A DNA stretch of 64,000 nt, taken from positions 34,458,508 through 34,522,507 of the forward strand of contig NC_088776.1 in the NCBI RefSeq assembly GCF_954871325.1, read 5' to 3'. Each line of letters opens with the position of its first letter. The stretch's first letter is position 1. The stretch comes from Gordionus sp. m RMFG-2023. Taxonomy: Eukaryota > Nematomorpha > Gordioida > Chordodea > Parachordodidae. Below are positions 24,030 through 34,441 of this stretch, one piece after another. The notes beneath the pieces are model-generated. The model was not told the DNA's origin. It saw only the letters and a list, made by a program, of their open reading frames with translations, and made no database searches. The translations under genes and the position numbers were made by a program.

Positions 24030-24794
24030 GTATTTTGTATGTAGAGAAATTAAAATTTGAGCGCGAATAAATCTTTTTCTACTGGTAGTTGATATTATTT
24101 AGATATATTTTAAAAACAGTCCAGTATTGTAATTTTTATTTATTTTAGGATAGGCCCAATTAGGATTTGAAAAACCATACAATTCTACAAATCTCGGATG
24201 TACTATCCCACTTCATTGATAAGCGACCACCTTTTTTTGCTTATTTAAAATTTTAATTAAAAAATAATAATTATGAACACATTTATATAATTATAAAATA
24301 GCAATTTATAATGAACAGAAAATAATGAAAATTAAAATATGTAACTATTCAAAATTATCGCACTACTATGCTAAAATAAAATATAATTATTCGCCCAGCT
24401 ATATTATAATTGGTATATCTTCCGTTGCCTTTATATTTGAGGATACTATTTGTGGCATTGAATAAGATTTTAATATACATTCTGAGATAGTGAAGGTCAC
24501 GGTTCGGTCTTTGGTCCGGACTGGTACGATACCCTCGGACCGGACCACGGTCCTTAAGAAAAAAATCGATCCAGATCGTGGTCCTAAATAAAAAGACCGG
24601 TCTTTTTATTTGTTTAAAAACATATTTTTTAACCTAATTTGATTTGTTTTATCATTTTATTAAATATAAGAGTATTATATAAACAATAAAATTTATCCAA
24701 TGGTATTAATGACTTTGTGCTTGTAGAGGGCATATTAAAATTAAGAGTAGATTGTGTTTTTTGAAATATTTTCATTTTCATCATTAGAAGTATA

Positions 24795-27700
24795 GGGTCA
24801 TTCCATGTGAAATGAGCAAAAAAATCAAGATTTTCGGCCGACCCCTTTCAATTTCGATAAAAAGTTGTAGAGTGGTTATATATGTTCCCATTAGATTATA
24901 AAGAAAATTTTAGCGCATTAGCAACTATATTAGCGGAGATAATCGGGGTTAAAGGTCCAAAAAACGCCTTTTTTTGCTTTTTACTGATGTTAAATAATTA
25001 GTTTTTAATTTAAAACTAAATATGATCAAATATTGAATCTAATATCAATAGCTAAGTTAATAATTATGGCAAAAACATCAAAATTAATTTTTTTTAAAAT
25101 ATGGGTCATCTTATGGTCAGTTGAAAATTTGAAATTAATATTTCGAAATGAATATGATCTCCAATTTTTAATTTTTTTAAGAAATGTTATCCTTTTACTA
25201 TTTTTTTAATAATTTCTTCAACAATTAGCATGGCTGGATATTTATTTAAAAAAATATCGCTATTTTTATACTTTAAAAAAATAGATGGCGCTATATATAA
25301 TAGTTTTAATATGTTAAAATTCATTTTTTTATCGATTAAAAATATTTTAATGTATAATATATCATAAAATTCGATTATATAACTTTATAAACCATATTCC
25401 CCTGAGATATTCGCAGGATAAAAAATTTTAATAATTTTTTTAATATTTCAATATAAATTAAAAATAATTATAAAATGGGACTAGCACACGAACAAAAAAG
25501 CAGGATTAAAGGATTGCTGGAAAATTATTAAGGGAAAAATCGAAAATCACATTAATTACCAGGCCTACCCCCAACCCTCCACCCCCCTTCCCCAGACAAA
25601 GTCATACCCATCAAGACCAAGAATGTTATGAAATTCTCATTATCTAACATTATTAAAATAACCAGTGATAAAGAAAATTTCAAAGATTTTGAAAATTTTT
25701 TTAAGCAATACAAATAACAAAATTATAGTTCTGATAAAAGCCGACTCATGACTGGAATAAAAGGTTGTGTATCTGTTAAAGGCGAGAAAGAATCAGTCCA
25801 AAGACTTATATTAAATAATCTTAAAGAAATATTCAAGATGTTTAAGGAAGAATACCCAAATATATCAATTGGATTCTCTAAATTTGCCGAACTTAGACCA
25901 AAAAACTGTATATTAGTTGGAGCTAGTGGCACACACACTGTTTGTGTGCGCCATTCATCAGAATGTGAAATTAATGACAAATGTAATAGCTGAAATTACA
26001 GCAGGAGAAGATTACTGTATAAATTCTTATAACTATCTTTTGGCGCGAATTATTTGTAATCCATCTCAGCCAAAATGTTATTTAACAAATTGTGATCAAT
26101 GCCCTGGTATAGAATCTCTTAAGGGCCAATTATACCAGTTGTTTCAGAGAAATCGTATAGAATATGTCACGTTTAAACAATGGATCACTGTGGATAGAGC
26201 AAATCTTGAAACTATTATAAAGTCCATTGATGATTTCATCGAATATCTATTAGAAAAAGTTCAAATTTTACTGCGTCACTCATTTATAGCTAAACACAAA
26301 GTTTATTTTTGAAGAATTCCAAAGAAAATTTAAAAGATGGGGAATTTTTAACAATTCTAGATTATTCAGAGAATTATTCCTTCAATTTACTAGATGAAGT
26401 TTAGGGATTTCGTTGGAACAACGAGGCCACTATACATCCATTTGTAGCATATTATAAATCTGGAGAAGAATTAAAAAATATAAATTTTGTTATTTTGTCC
26501 GAATCATTAAGCCATAATACTAGTGAAGTCCACCTTTACCAAAAAAAATTTATTAAATTCTTAACAGCCAAATTTAATTCTAAACCAGAAAAAATAATAT
26601 ATTTTTCAGATGAAGCCGCGTCTCAATACAAGAATTGCAAAAATTTTCTGAACATATGCCTTCATAAATACGATTTTAATATTCCTGCCGAATGGCATTT
26701 CTTTGCCACTGCTCACGGCAAAAATGCATGTGACGGTATCGGAGGAACTGTCAAAAGATTAGTTGCAAGAGCTAGTCTTCAAAGGCCAAATAAAAATCAA
26801 ATCCTAACCCCATTAGAATTATATATTTATGCTAAAGAAAATATTAATGGAATTCAATTTGAATATGTATCCAATCAAGAATATATCGAAGAGGAATTAG
26901 CCCTTCGTAAAAGATTTGATTCTGCACTGCCCATTCATGGTACCCAAAATATTCACGGGTTATTTCATTGATCAAAATAGACTAAAAACCAAAATATATT
27001 CTAATTCCAAAAAATATAATATAAAACAAGTTTCGTTTTTAAATGAGAAAATTATATTTTAAAATATTAATGGATATATAACATGTGTATATGAAGATAA
27101 ATGGTGGTTAGGATATATAATCGATAAAAATGATACAAATGAAGAAGTAAAAATTTTACACCCTTGTGGACCTTCAGCCTCATTTAAATTTCATCTGAAA
27201 GATGATATTTTAGTGTTGCCTAAATCTCATATTCTCTCGCTGGTCAATCCTTCTACTCCCACTAGTCGAACATATATATTATCTCCTGAAGAAATCTCAC
27301 AAGCTAGCCAGGCTTTGTATTCCTTTAGATTAAGTAAGATTTAATTAATTTATAAACTATCTTAATTAGGCAAAATTTGTGAAGATTTTAAAAATTTATA
27401 ATCTGAATTACAAATAAATATATATAATGCACATTGTAATCGATTATGATATATATACATTAAAATATTTTTAATCAATAAAAAAAATGAATTTTAACAT
27501 ATTAAAACTATTATATATAGCGCCATCTATTTTTTTTAAAGTATAAAAATCGCAATATATTTTTAAATAAATATTCAGCCATGCCAATTGTTGAAGAAAT
27601 TATTAAAAAAATAGTAAACGGATAATATTTCTTAAAAAAATTAAAAATCAGAGATCATATACATTTCTAAATATTAATTTCAAGTTTTCAACTGACCATA

Positions 27701-28014
27701 AGATGACCCATATTTTATCAAAAATTAATTTTGATGTTTTCACCATAATCATCAATTATTACCTTAGCTATTGATATTAGATTCAATATTTGATCATATT
27801 TAGTTTTAAATTAAAAACTAATTATTTAACATCAGTAAAAAGCAAAAAAAGACGTTTTTTGGACCTTTAACCCCGAATATCTCCGCTAATATAGTTGCTA
27901 ATGAGCTAAAATTTTGTTTATAATCTAATGGAAACATATATAACCAGCCTACGATTTTTTATCAATATCGAAAGGGGTCGGCCGAAAAGTGATTGATTTG
28001 ACATGGAATGACCC
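24795..28014 (+). mobile_element. Sola-like DNA transposon with inverted repeats of about 580 bp
   Basis: It is flanked by the 4-bp duplication TATA (24791-24794, 28015-28018). The undisturbed copy of the surrounding hAT at about 9232 reads straight through the site, proving the boundaries. The ends GGGTCATTCCATGTGAAAT and its mirror open long inverted arms (about 24795-25380 and 27435-28014). Shared features include GGCCGACCCCTTTC, TTTTTTGCTTTTTACTGATG and GATGGCGCTATATATAATAG. The centre carries one transposase-like gene in pieces. A 4-bp AT-rich duplication and very long terminal repeats fit the Sola superfamily; assignment is from memory of family traits. Confidence 0.8.
25748..27340 (+). 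pseudogene. Transposase of the Sola-like element (interrupted)
   Basis: Consecutive pieces in nearly collinear frames make up a protein known from several invertebrate transposons. Piece one, 25748-25993, includes NISIGFSKFAELRPKNCILV. Piece two, 25917-26312, is Cys-rich (CYLTNCDQCPG). Piece three, 26495-26971, has IIYFSDEAASQYKNCKNF, WHFFATAHGKNACDGIGG and KRLVARASLQRP. A tail follows to about 27340. The SDEAASQYKN and HGKNACDGIGG blocks probably hold catalytic acidic residues of an RNase-H-fold core, an inference from conservation across the copies here. Frame changes between pieces one and two, and stops between two and three, make it inactive unless spliced. Confidence 0.65.
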
Positions 28015-28859
28015 TATATATTTTATGTTTTATCAGATGTCTGCTTAAGGTACCTAATTATTTTATTAAGAATAAGGTTAAGTAATTTTTAAAATAAATT
28101 ATACAGACAGTTTCTTTAAAAAAAAATAGAACTATATAATAACTAAAATATTTTAATATTATTGCTTATTTTGATTAATTTATTGCTTAAAAAATTATAA
28201 ACAATTATTTTGTTACTAGGTGCTGACGATACATTAAATTTGGTACTGCAGTGAACACATACTCTATGTTTTTATTGGCTATAAGTAAAATGTTTCTTGG
28301 ACAAACTTATGGTTTTCATATTGTAAAATAAAAATTAACAAAATCTAAAATGACTCCTCTAGAAAAATATCATAAAATAAAATATACAAAAAAATTATAT
28401 TAATTGTATAGTAAAGCAAACTTAAACAATATTAAAAGACCGGTCCGGACCGCGGTCTTGACCGTAAAAAATAAAAAGACCGGTCCGGACCACGGTCCTC
28501 AAGAAAAAGATCGGTCCGGTCCGATCCCGGTCTAAGACCGATAGGACCGGACCGTTGACCTTCACTATTCTGAGATATCGAATGCAATATATTCTTCGAA
28601 GAATCCTTTGTTCTATATCTCTGTTTTCTCGGCTCTCATTTGAATAAAACCCATATGTTTTTAAATGGATTGAAATCTGAATAAGATTTTTGCAGATTTA
28701 GAGTATGACAAGGATCTCCACCCTGCTTGAAGATGTAACTTACTTCATATGGTAATAGCTGAATCTATCAGGTCACTACTTCGTTGAAGATATCTTAATA
28801 TTTAACAAAACTTATTATATTAATTTTAATTATGAAAAAATACATCATAGGCCTTTTAC

Positions 28860-29737
28860 ATATATACAATGTAACCCCATAACACTATCTGGAACATATA
28901 GGTTCTTACAGGATAGAAAATTTCTGCTTGAGCTCTTCTTATATCGTATAGACCCAAAACCTATATCTAAATTCTTCGCTAAATATTGTGTTTTCCTATT
29001 GCGCTTTTGCATAATTTAAGTGTTTCAAAGCCCAATTTAATTTTTTTTTAAATACTGTAAAAATGATTTCTTCGCAATATAAAATAGCATAATCCAAAAA
29101 TTTTAAATGATTTTCTTTCCTCTTATGGAAGGCTTAACTTATCGAATGTAATCTTCGTTGATACGTTTATATAGGTAATTATCTCTCATTACAGAATTCT
29201 CATCAAATTATGAGTTTGATGAAGAGGCATGGCAATTAAATTTTTTTTTTTAGAATCCTCCCTTTTTTTCAATTAGCTTTAGACATACTCTATTATGAGT
29301 AGGCTCAAACCCGGTATTTTTATATTTTCGTAATATATACTCGTTGATCGAATTGGTGCATTCCTGCCAGAATTTCACTTCTTAGAAGAATTAATAATGA
29401 TCTCATGTTAGATAATTTGAATAAACCAAAATACGAAGGCTATAAATTGATTAAATTACATTATAATTTTTTTAAAAAATGAACAAAATATAGTTAATTT
29501 TAAAAAATAGGATAAAAAATAAAATGGACGAACATGTTGGTGATCTTATAGGCCTGCTCTGAGCAACCGGTGTCCAGATGAATAATGTTATTCCAAATAT
29601 TTCAAATAAAAAATATTTTCCAAACTCAGCTTAGGGTTAAATTTTTTTTAATCGGGACCACTTAGGGCTTAGAAATATCAAATAGGATTAAAAAGAATTA
29701 TTATGTAGGTAAGCTGAGCGATTATTTCCTGTATCAG
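28860..29737. other. Decayed AT-rich interval between Tc1 relic and foldback element
   Basis: Possible weak Tc1 remains lie near 28850-28950 on the minus strand. Otherwise no gene, end or repeat was identified. Confidence 0.35.
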
Positions 29738-29744
29738 GTCAATT

Positions 29745-30040
29745 CAGCGAAACTTCTATCGCGAAACACTTTTTCGCGAAACATCGCGAATGTCGTTTAT
29801 AGCAAAAAGTTTTCATAGCGAAGGTAAAATCGCGAAACCAATTCTGCGAATTTATCTCCGCGAAACATTTATAGCGAAGACAATTTCGCGAAGCCATTGT
29901 CGCGAATTTATTAGAGAGAATACATTTTAGCGAAACATTTTAAGCGAACACTTTATAGCGAATTTTTTATAGCGAATATGTTTGCGCTAAGTCATTATCG
30001 CGAGCGCATTACCGCGAAACAATAAATATATTGCGAATGC
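29745..30040 (+). repeat. Array of about 14-bp TCGCGAAAC units, left end
   Basis: About twenty units of the type TTTATAGCGAA / ATCGCGAAAC, in which the TCGCGA core is itself palindromic. It is the only CG-rich-motif region in this AT-rich neighbourhood. The mirror array is at 33730-33975. Confidence 0.85.
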
Positions 30041-30319
30041 ATTTAAAAAACAACATATTATTTATTATTTGATGTTTTTTAATAAAATATGATGATAAAA
30101 ATTTTAAATCTTCTTTGTAAATAGATATTTTTTGAGGAATTCTTTTATGAAATTTATTATAAATATAAAATTTTTAGATGAAATCTTTTATAGATTTTTT
30201 TACCATTTTTGTAAAATTATCTATTTTTTAAGTATATTAAAAGAGGTAGGTTTTCTAAATAATATTTATTAAAAATATTTTTATTTAACTTATTTATGTA
30301 TATGATCTTTTTAAGGAAA

Positions 30320-31850
30320 ATAATTTAATGTGACCATTGTCATATTCGTTATTTCTTAAGATTTTTGAAATTTATTGACTCAAAAGGGTAAAAATATCAT
30401 TTATATTGTAAAGATGTTAAATTATAAATTTAATGAAGATGTTCCTTGGAAATATGGGAATTATCATAATCGGTATTTTTAAACATATTAGATTTTTTTA
30501 ACGCTAATGGGCAAAAATATGTATTTTTAACATGTTAAATTATAATTTCAATTAGGATGTACCATATAAAAGCGACAATTGTCATAATCGTTATTTTTAA
30601 AGTTTTTTGATCAAATTGCCTTAAAATAAGTATTGCTAGTATGTTTAAATAAAACTTCAGTGAAGCTAGATAAGTGACAATTATCATAATCATTATTTTT
30701 AAAATTTTTTTAACGTAAATGGGTAAAAATATAGATTGTAAATGGTTAAATTAAAATTTCATGAAGATGTACCATAGAAAAGTGACAATTGTCATAATCG
30801 TTATTTTATAACTTTTTTGACGTAAATGGGCTAAAGTAAGTATTGATAACATGTTTAAATAAAATTTCAGTGAAGATGTACCATAGATAAGTTACAATTG
30901 TCATAATCGTTGTTTATTTTGAATTCTTTTGTTGTAAATGGGTAAAAATATAAATTGTAAACATGTTAAATTAAAATTTCATGAAGATGTACCATTAAAA
31001 AGTGACAATTGTCATTATCGTTATTTTTAAAGTTTTTTGAATTTTTTTGACCAAAATGGGTTAGAATAAATATTGCTAGCATTCTTAAATAAAGCTTCAG
31101 TGAAGATGTACCCTAGATAAGTGACAATTATTATAATCATTATTTTTAAACTTTTTTTGACGTAAATGGGCCAAAATAAGTATTGATAACATATTTAAAT
31201 AAAACTTCAGTGAAGATGTACCCGAGATAAGTTACAATTGTCAAAATCGCTATTTTTTTAAAGCAAATGGATAAAAATATAGATTATAAACATGTTAAAT
31301 TAGAATTTCATGAAGATGTACCATGAAAAAGTGACAAATACATAATCGTTATTTTATAACTTTTTTTGATGGAAATGGGCTAAAATAAATATTGCTAACA
31401 GGTTAATAAAATTTCAATGAAAATGTATCCTAGATAAGTGACAATTGTAATTTTTTTGACGCAAATGGGTAAAAGTATAGTTTGTAAATATATTAAATTA
31501 AAATTTCATGAGGATGCACCATAGAAAGGTGACAATTGTCATAATCGTTATTTTTAAAATTATTTGAATTTTTTAGACGCAAATGGGCAAAAATATAAAT
31601 TGCTTACATGCTAAAATAAAATTTCAGTGAAGATGTACATAGATAAGTTACAATTATCATAATCGTTGTTAATAAGGTTTTTCTGAATTTTTTGTTGCAA
31701 ATGGGTAAAAATATAGATTGTAAACATGCTAAATTAAAATTTCATGAAGATATACCATTGAAAAGTTATTAAAATCGTTATTTTTAAAGTTCTTTGATGT
31801 AAATGGGTTAAAATATAGATTGTAATCCATTTTAACCATAATAAAATGTT
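30320..31850 (+). repeat. About 110-bp tandem repeats, left arm of foldback
   Basis: Roughly fourteen units. Two subtypes alternate: one with AAATTTCATGAAGATGTACC and GAAAAGTGAC, the other with AACTTCAGTGAAGATGTACC and AGATAAGTTAC. The real period is thus a dimer of about 215-220 bp. Each unit ends in GACAATTGTCATAATCGTTA. Confidence 0.8.
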
Positions 31851-32209
31851 AAAATTAAATTTAGAGGATGTTGATTCTATCATATTACTAAATAATATTC
31901 ATATGGTTTTTAAGTTCTTTATATAAAAATCCTACCTTGAATTCAGACTCAGCACTATTTTGCCACGAGTATACAAAAATATTTGCTAACTGTGAATGCA
32001 AGGTTATACATTTTTATAATGTAGAATTAAAATTTATTAATTAAAGGAATAAGATTGTGAATCCATATCTTAAAAGTTTAGAATTTAACATAGGTTACAT
32101 TACAACTATCTTTGCATATTTTATTCAAATTTTAAGCAGGATAAAAGGAGCAACGATTATGAGAATGAAAATATCGATTTGTTTTTTTGTTCGGACTGAA
32201 ATTTTATTT

Positions 32210-33240
32210 TAACATGTTAACAATTTATATTTTTGTCCAATTGCGTCAAACAATTCAAGAACTTTAAAAATAACGATGATGACTATTGTCACTTATCTAG
32301 GGTACATCTTCACTGAAATATTATTTTAACATGATAGCAATTTATATTTTAGCCCATTTGCTTCAAAAAAATTTAAAAACTTTTAAAAATAACGATTATG
32401 ACAATTGTTTACTTTTATATGGTACATCTTCATAAATTTTAATTTGCCATTTTTACAATCTATATTTTTACCCTTTTGTATCAAAAAATTTCAAAAAACT
32501 TTAGAAACAACGATTATACGTTACTTATTTATGGTACATCTTCATTGATATTTTATTTTAACATGTTAGCAATTTCTATTTTGCCCATTTGCTTCAAAAA
32601 AATTCAGAAAACTTTAAAAATAACGATTATGACAATTGTCACTTATCTATGGTACAACTTCACTGAAGTTTAATTTAAACATGTTAGCAATTTATTTTTT
32701 GCCCATTTGCGTCAAAAAAATTCAAAAAACTTTAAAAATGATTATGACAATTGTCATTATCTTATGAACATCTTCACTGAAGTTTTATTTAAACATGTTA
32801 TCAATACTTATTTTGGCCCATATACGTCAAAAAAGGATAACGATTATTACAATTGTCACTTTTCTGTGGTACATCTTCAAGAAATTTTAATTTAACAAGT
32901 TTACAATATATATTTTTACCCATTTGCATCAAAATAATTCAAAAAACTTTAAAAATAAAGATTATGACAATTGTCACTTATCTAGGGTGCATCTTCACTG
33001 AAGTTTTATTAATACATGTTAACAATACTTATTTTAACCGATTTACGTCAAAAAAAAATTAAAAAACTTTAAAAATAAGGATTATGATAATTGCCACTTT
33101 TATATGGTGCATCTTAATTAAAGTTTTAATTTAACATGTTAAAAATATATATTACCGTTAAAGAAAATTTAATATGTTTAAAAATACTATGATAATTGTC
33201 ATTTTTCCAAGGAACATCTTCAATAATGAAAATAAAAATT
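32210..33240 (-). repeat. About 110-bp tandem repeats, right arm of foldback
   Basis: Same units as 30320-31850 in inverted orientation, about nine copies, again with alternating ATCTTCACTGAA and ATCTTCATAAA subtypes. Short open frames here are by-products of the repeat. Confidence 0.8.
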
Positions 33241-33729
33241 GTCAGATTAAATTATTTTCCTTAAAAAGATCATATACATAAATAAGTTAAATAAAAATAT
33301 TTTTAATAAATATTATTTAGAAAACCCACCTCTTTTAATATACCTAAAAAATAGATAATTTTACAAAAATGATAAAAAAATCTATAAAAGATTTCACCTA
33401 AAAGATTGTTTATTTATAATAAAATTCACAAAAGAATTCCTCAAAAAAGATTTAAAATTTTTATCAAAATATGTTTAAAAATCTTTTTGTACTTAATATT
33501 TTTTGCTTAAAATTTTGGGCCTGAAAATCACTAATAAACTGTAACAAAAATATTACAATAGTAGCATATCATTTTTTTTATTAAAAAAATATCAAATAAA
33601 AGAAATCTATTTTTCATTTCATTTCATAATATAATAATATAAATAAAAAATATATATCATATAATATGTTTATTTGTTGATAAATAAAATATTAACATTA
33701 AATATAAATAAAATAAAAAAATAATAATA

Positions 33730-33975
33730 AGCCGCGTTATATTTCGCGAGATAGTTTTCGCTATATTGTCTTCGTGATTTATGTTTCGCGATATTGACTT
33801 CGCTATAAACTTTTCGCGATAAAAATTTCGCTCTAATGTATTGGCATTAAAGGTTTCGCTATAAAAAATTTGCGATATTTGTTTCGCTATATTGTTTTCG
33901 CGGAAAAGTATTCGCTAATGTGGATTCGCGATAAAAGTTTCGCTATAAAATTCATTCGCGATAAAAGTTTCGCTG
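33730..33975 (-). repeat. Array of about 14-bp TTTCGCGATAAA units, right end
   Basis: Inverted partner of 29745-30040, about eighteen units such as TTTCGCGATA and TTTCGCTATAAA. Confidence 0.85.
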
Positions 33976-34084
33976 AATTGACATGGAACCATTATTTTCA
34001 GCTATACCATCCTGATCCTAGTTCTTAGATAGAACTTTCTGGCCGGATTTGTTTAATTTCATCAACTAGAGGACGAGTATTTCC

Positions 34085-34190
34085 TAATGATCTTAATTAA
34101 AAAATAATTTTTATTTTCGTTTTTTTAATAATAAAATTAAGAATCTGTAGCTAATTTTTTGAATAAGATCCCACGTTTTCTTATGTGATA
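34085..34190. repeat. Dispersed repeat shared with 15820-15930
   Basis: Second copy, immediately to the right of the foldback element. Confidence 0.6.
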
Positions 34191-34321
34191 AAAAAATTAA
34201 ATTATATATTTGTACATGATTTTAAAATCTAAAATATAGATGTGATATCAACTCAATAAATTTTTTAACTCAGTTCCTGTTCGAGATACATTTGTAAATG
34301 TATCAGCATCTAACAATTTTT

Positions 34322-34441
34322 TTTAAAAAGAAAAGGATCGTGATCCATTTTTTAAAAAAAAGTCGATCCTGGATTTCGATCCTCCTTTTTTGAAAAGATC
34401 GTGAGATTCGATCTTTTTAAAAGGATCGATTAACAAGCCTG
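34322..34441. mobile_element. hAT-like terminus (GATCC-rich), single end
   Basis: Read from the right, the tip is CAGGCTTGTTAATCGATCC followed by several GGATCG / CGATCC words in both orientations, as in hAT subterminal regions. No partner end was found, so this is a solo tip. Confidence 0.4.

Larger units (their letters stand above)
24488..28567. mobile_element. hAT element rich in GGACCGG repeats, split by a Sola-like insertion
   Basis: It starts TAGTGAAGGTCA and ends in the mirror TGACCTTCACTA. TTCTGAGA at 24480-24487 and 28568-28575 is a perfect 8-bp target duplication. Subterminal arrays of GACCGGTCC / GGACCGTGGTCC flank both ends. Without the 3.2-kb Sola-like insertion the element is only about 0.86 kb and shows no transposase, so it is non-autonomous. 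A partial copy lies at 9022-9712. Other GGACCGG fragments, such as near 36900-36965, may be distant relatives. Confidence 0.85.
24290..28860 (-). pseudogene. Tc1-like transposase, split by a nested insertion
   Basis: On the minus strand FKQGGDPCHTLNLQKSY (about 28735-28683) is the second-Asp box of Tc1 elements (F-Q-Q-D-N-D-P-K-H-T). FNPFKNIWVLFK (about 28671-28636) is the P-D-L-N-P-I-E-N-x-W-x-x-L-K box. The typical C-terminus (N-A-T-N-S-I-L-K-Y-K-G) continues at about 24475-24420, on the other side of the hAT that occupies 24488-28567. Earlier pieces extend weakly beyond 28860. Key residues are changed (D to G in the first box, E to K in the second), so it was dead or decaying. Confidence 0.65.
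29738..33982. mobile_element. 4.2-kb foldback element made of two classes of repeat
   Basis: Outer ends GTCAATTCAGCGAAACTT (29738) and its exact mirror (to 33982) open two inverted arms of about 2 kb. The outermost 290 bp of each arm is an array of roughly 14-bp units built on TTATCGCGAAAC / TTTATAGCGAA, about twenty per side. A plain AT stretch follows (30050-30320; mirrored 33240-33500). Then comes an array of about 110-bp units carrying the palindrome GACAATTGTC, AATCGTTATTTTTAAA and TGAAGATGTACC: some fourteen units on the left and about nine on the right, in opposite orientation. A unique loop of about 350 bp (31860-32210) separates the arms. There is no credible coding frame. The architecture recalls Drosophila FB elements. 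Confidence 0.85.

Noticed and set aside
31940-31985. Possible TTC7 C-terminal exon in the foldback loop (AESEFK followed by GTAGGA)
   Set aside because: A good donor is present, but neither reading phase nor content fits the preceding exon.
32476-33062. Three overlapping open frames in the foldback arm
   Set aside because: They are translations of the tandem unit and repeat the same peptide text.
30320-33240. Regularly spaced repeats that might suggest a CRISPR array
   Set aside because: Units are about 110 bp without unique spacers, appear in inverted arms, and the genome is eukaryotic.
34010-34080. GNTRPLVDEIKQIRPESSI-like minus-strand text as a host exon
   Set aside because: The surrounding sequence is part of a dispersed repeat also seen near 15790, so host coding is unlikely.
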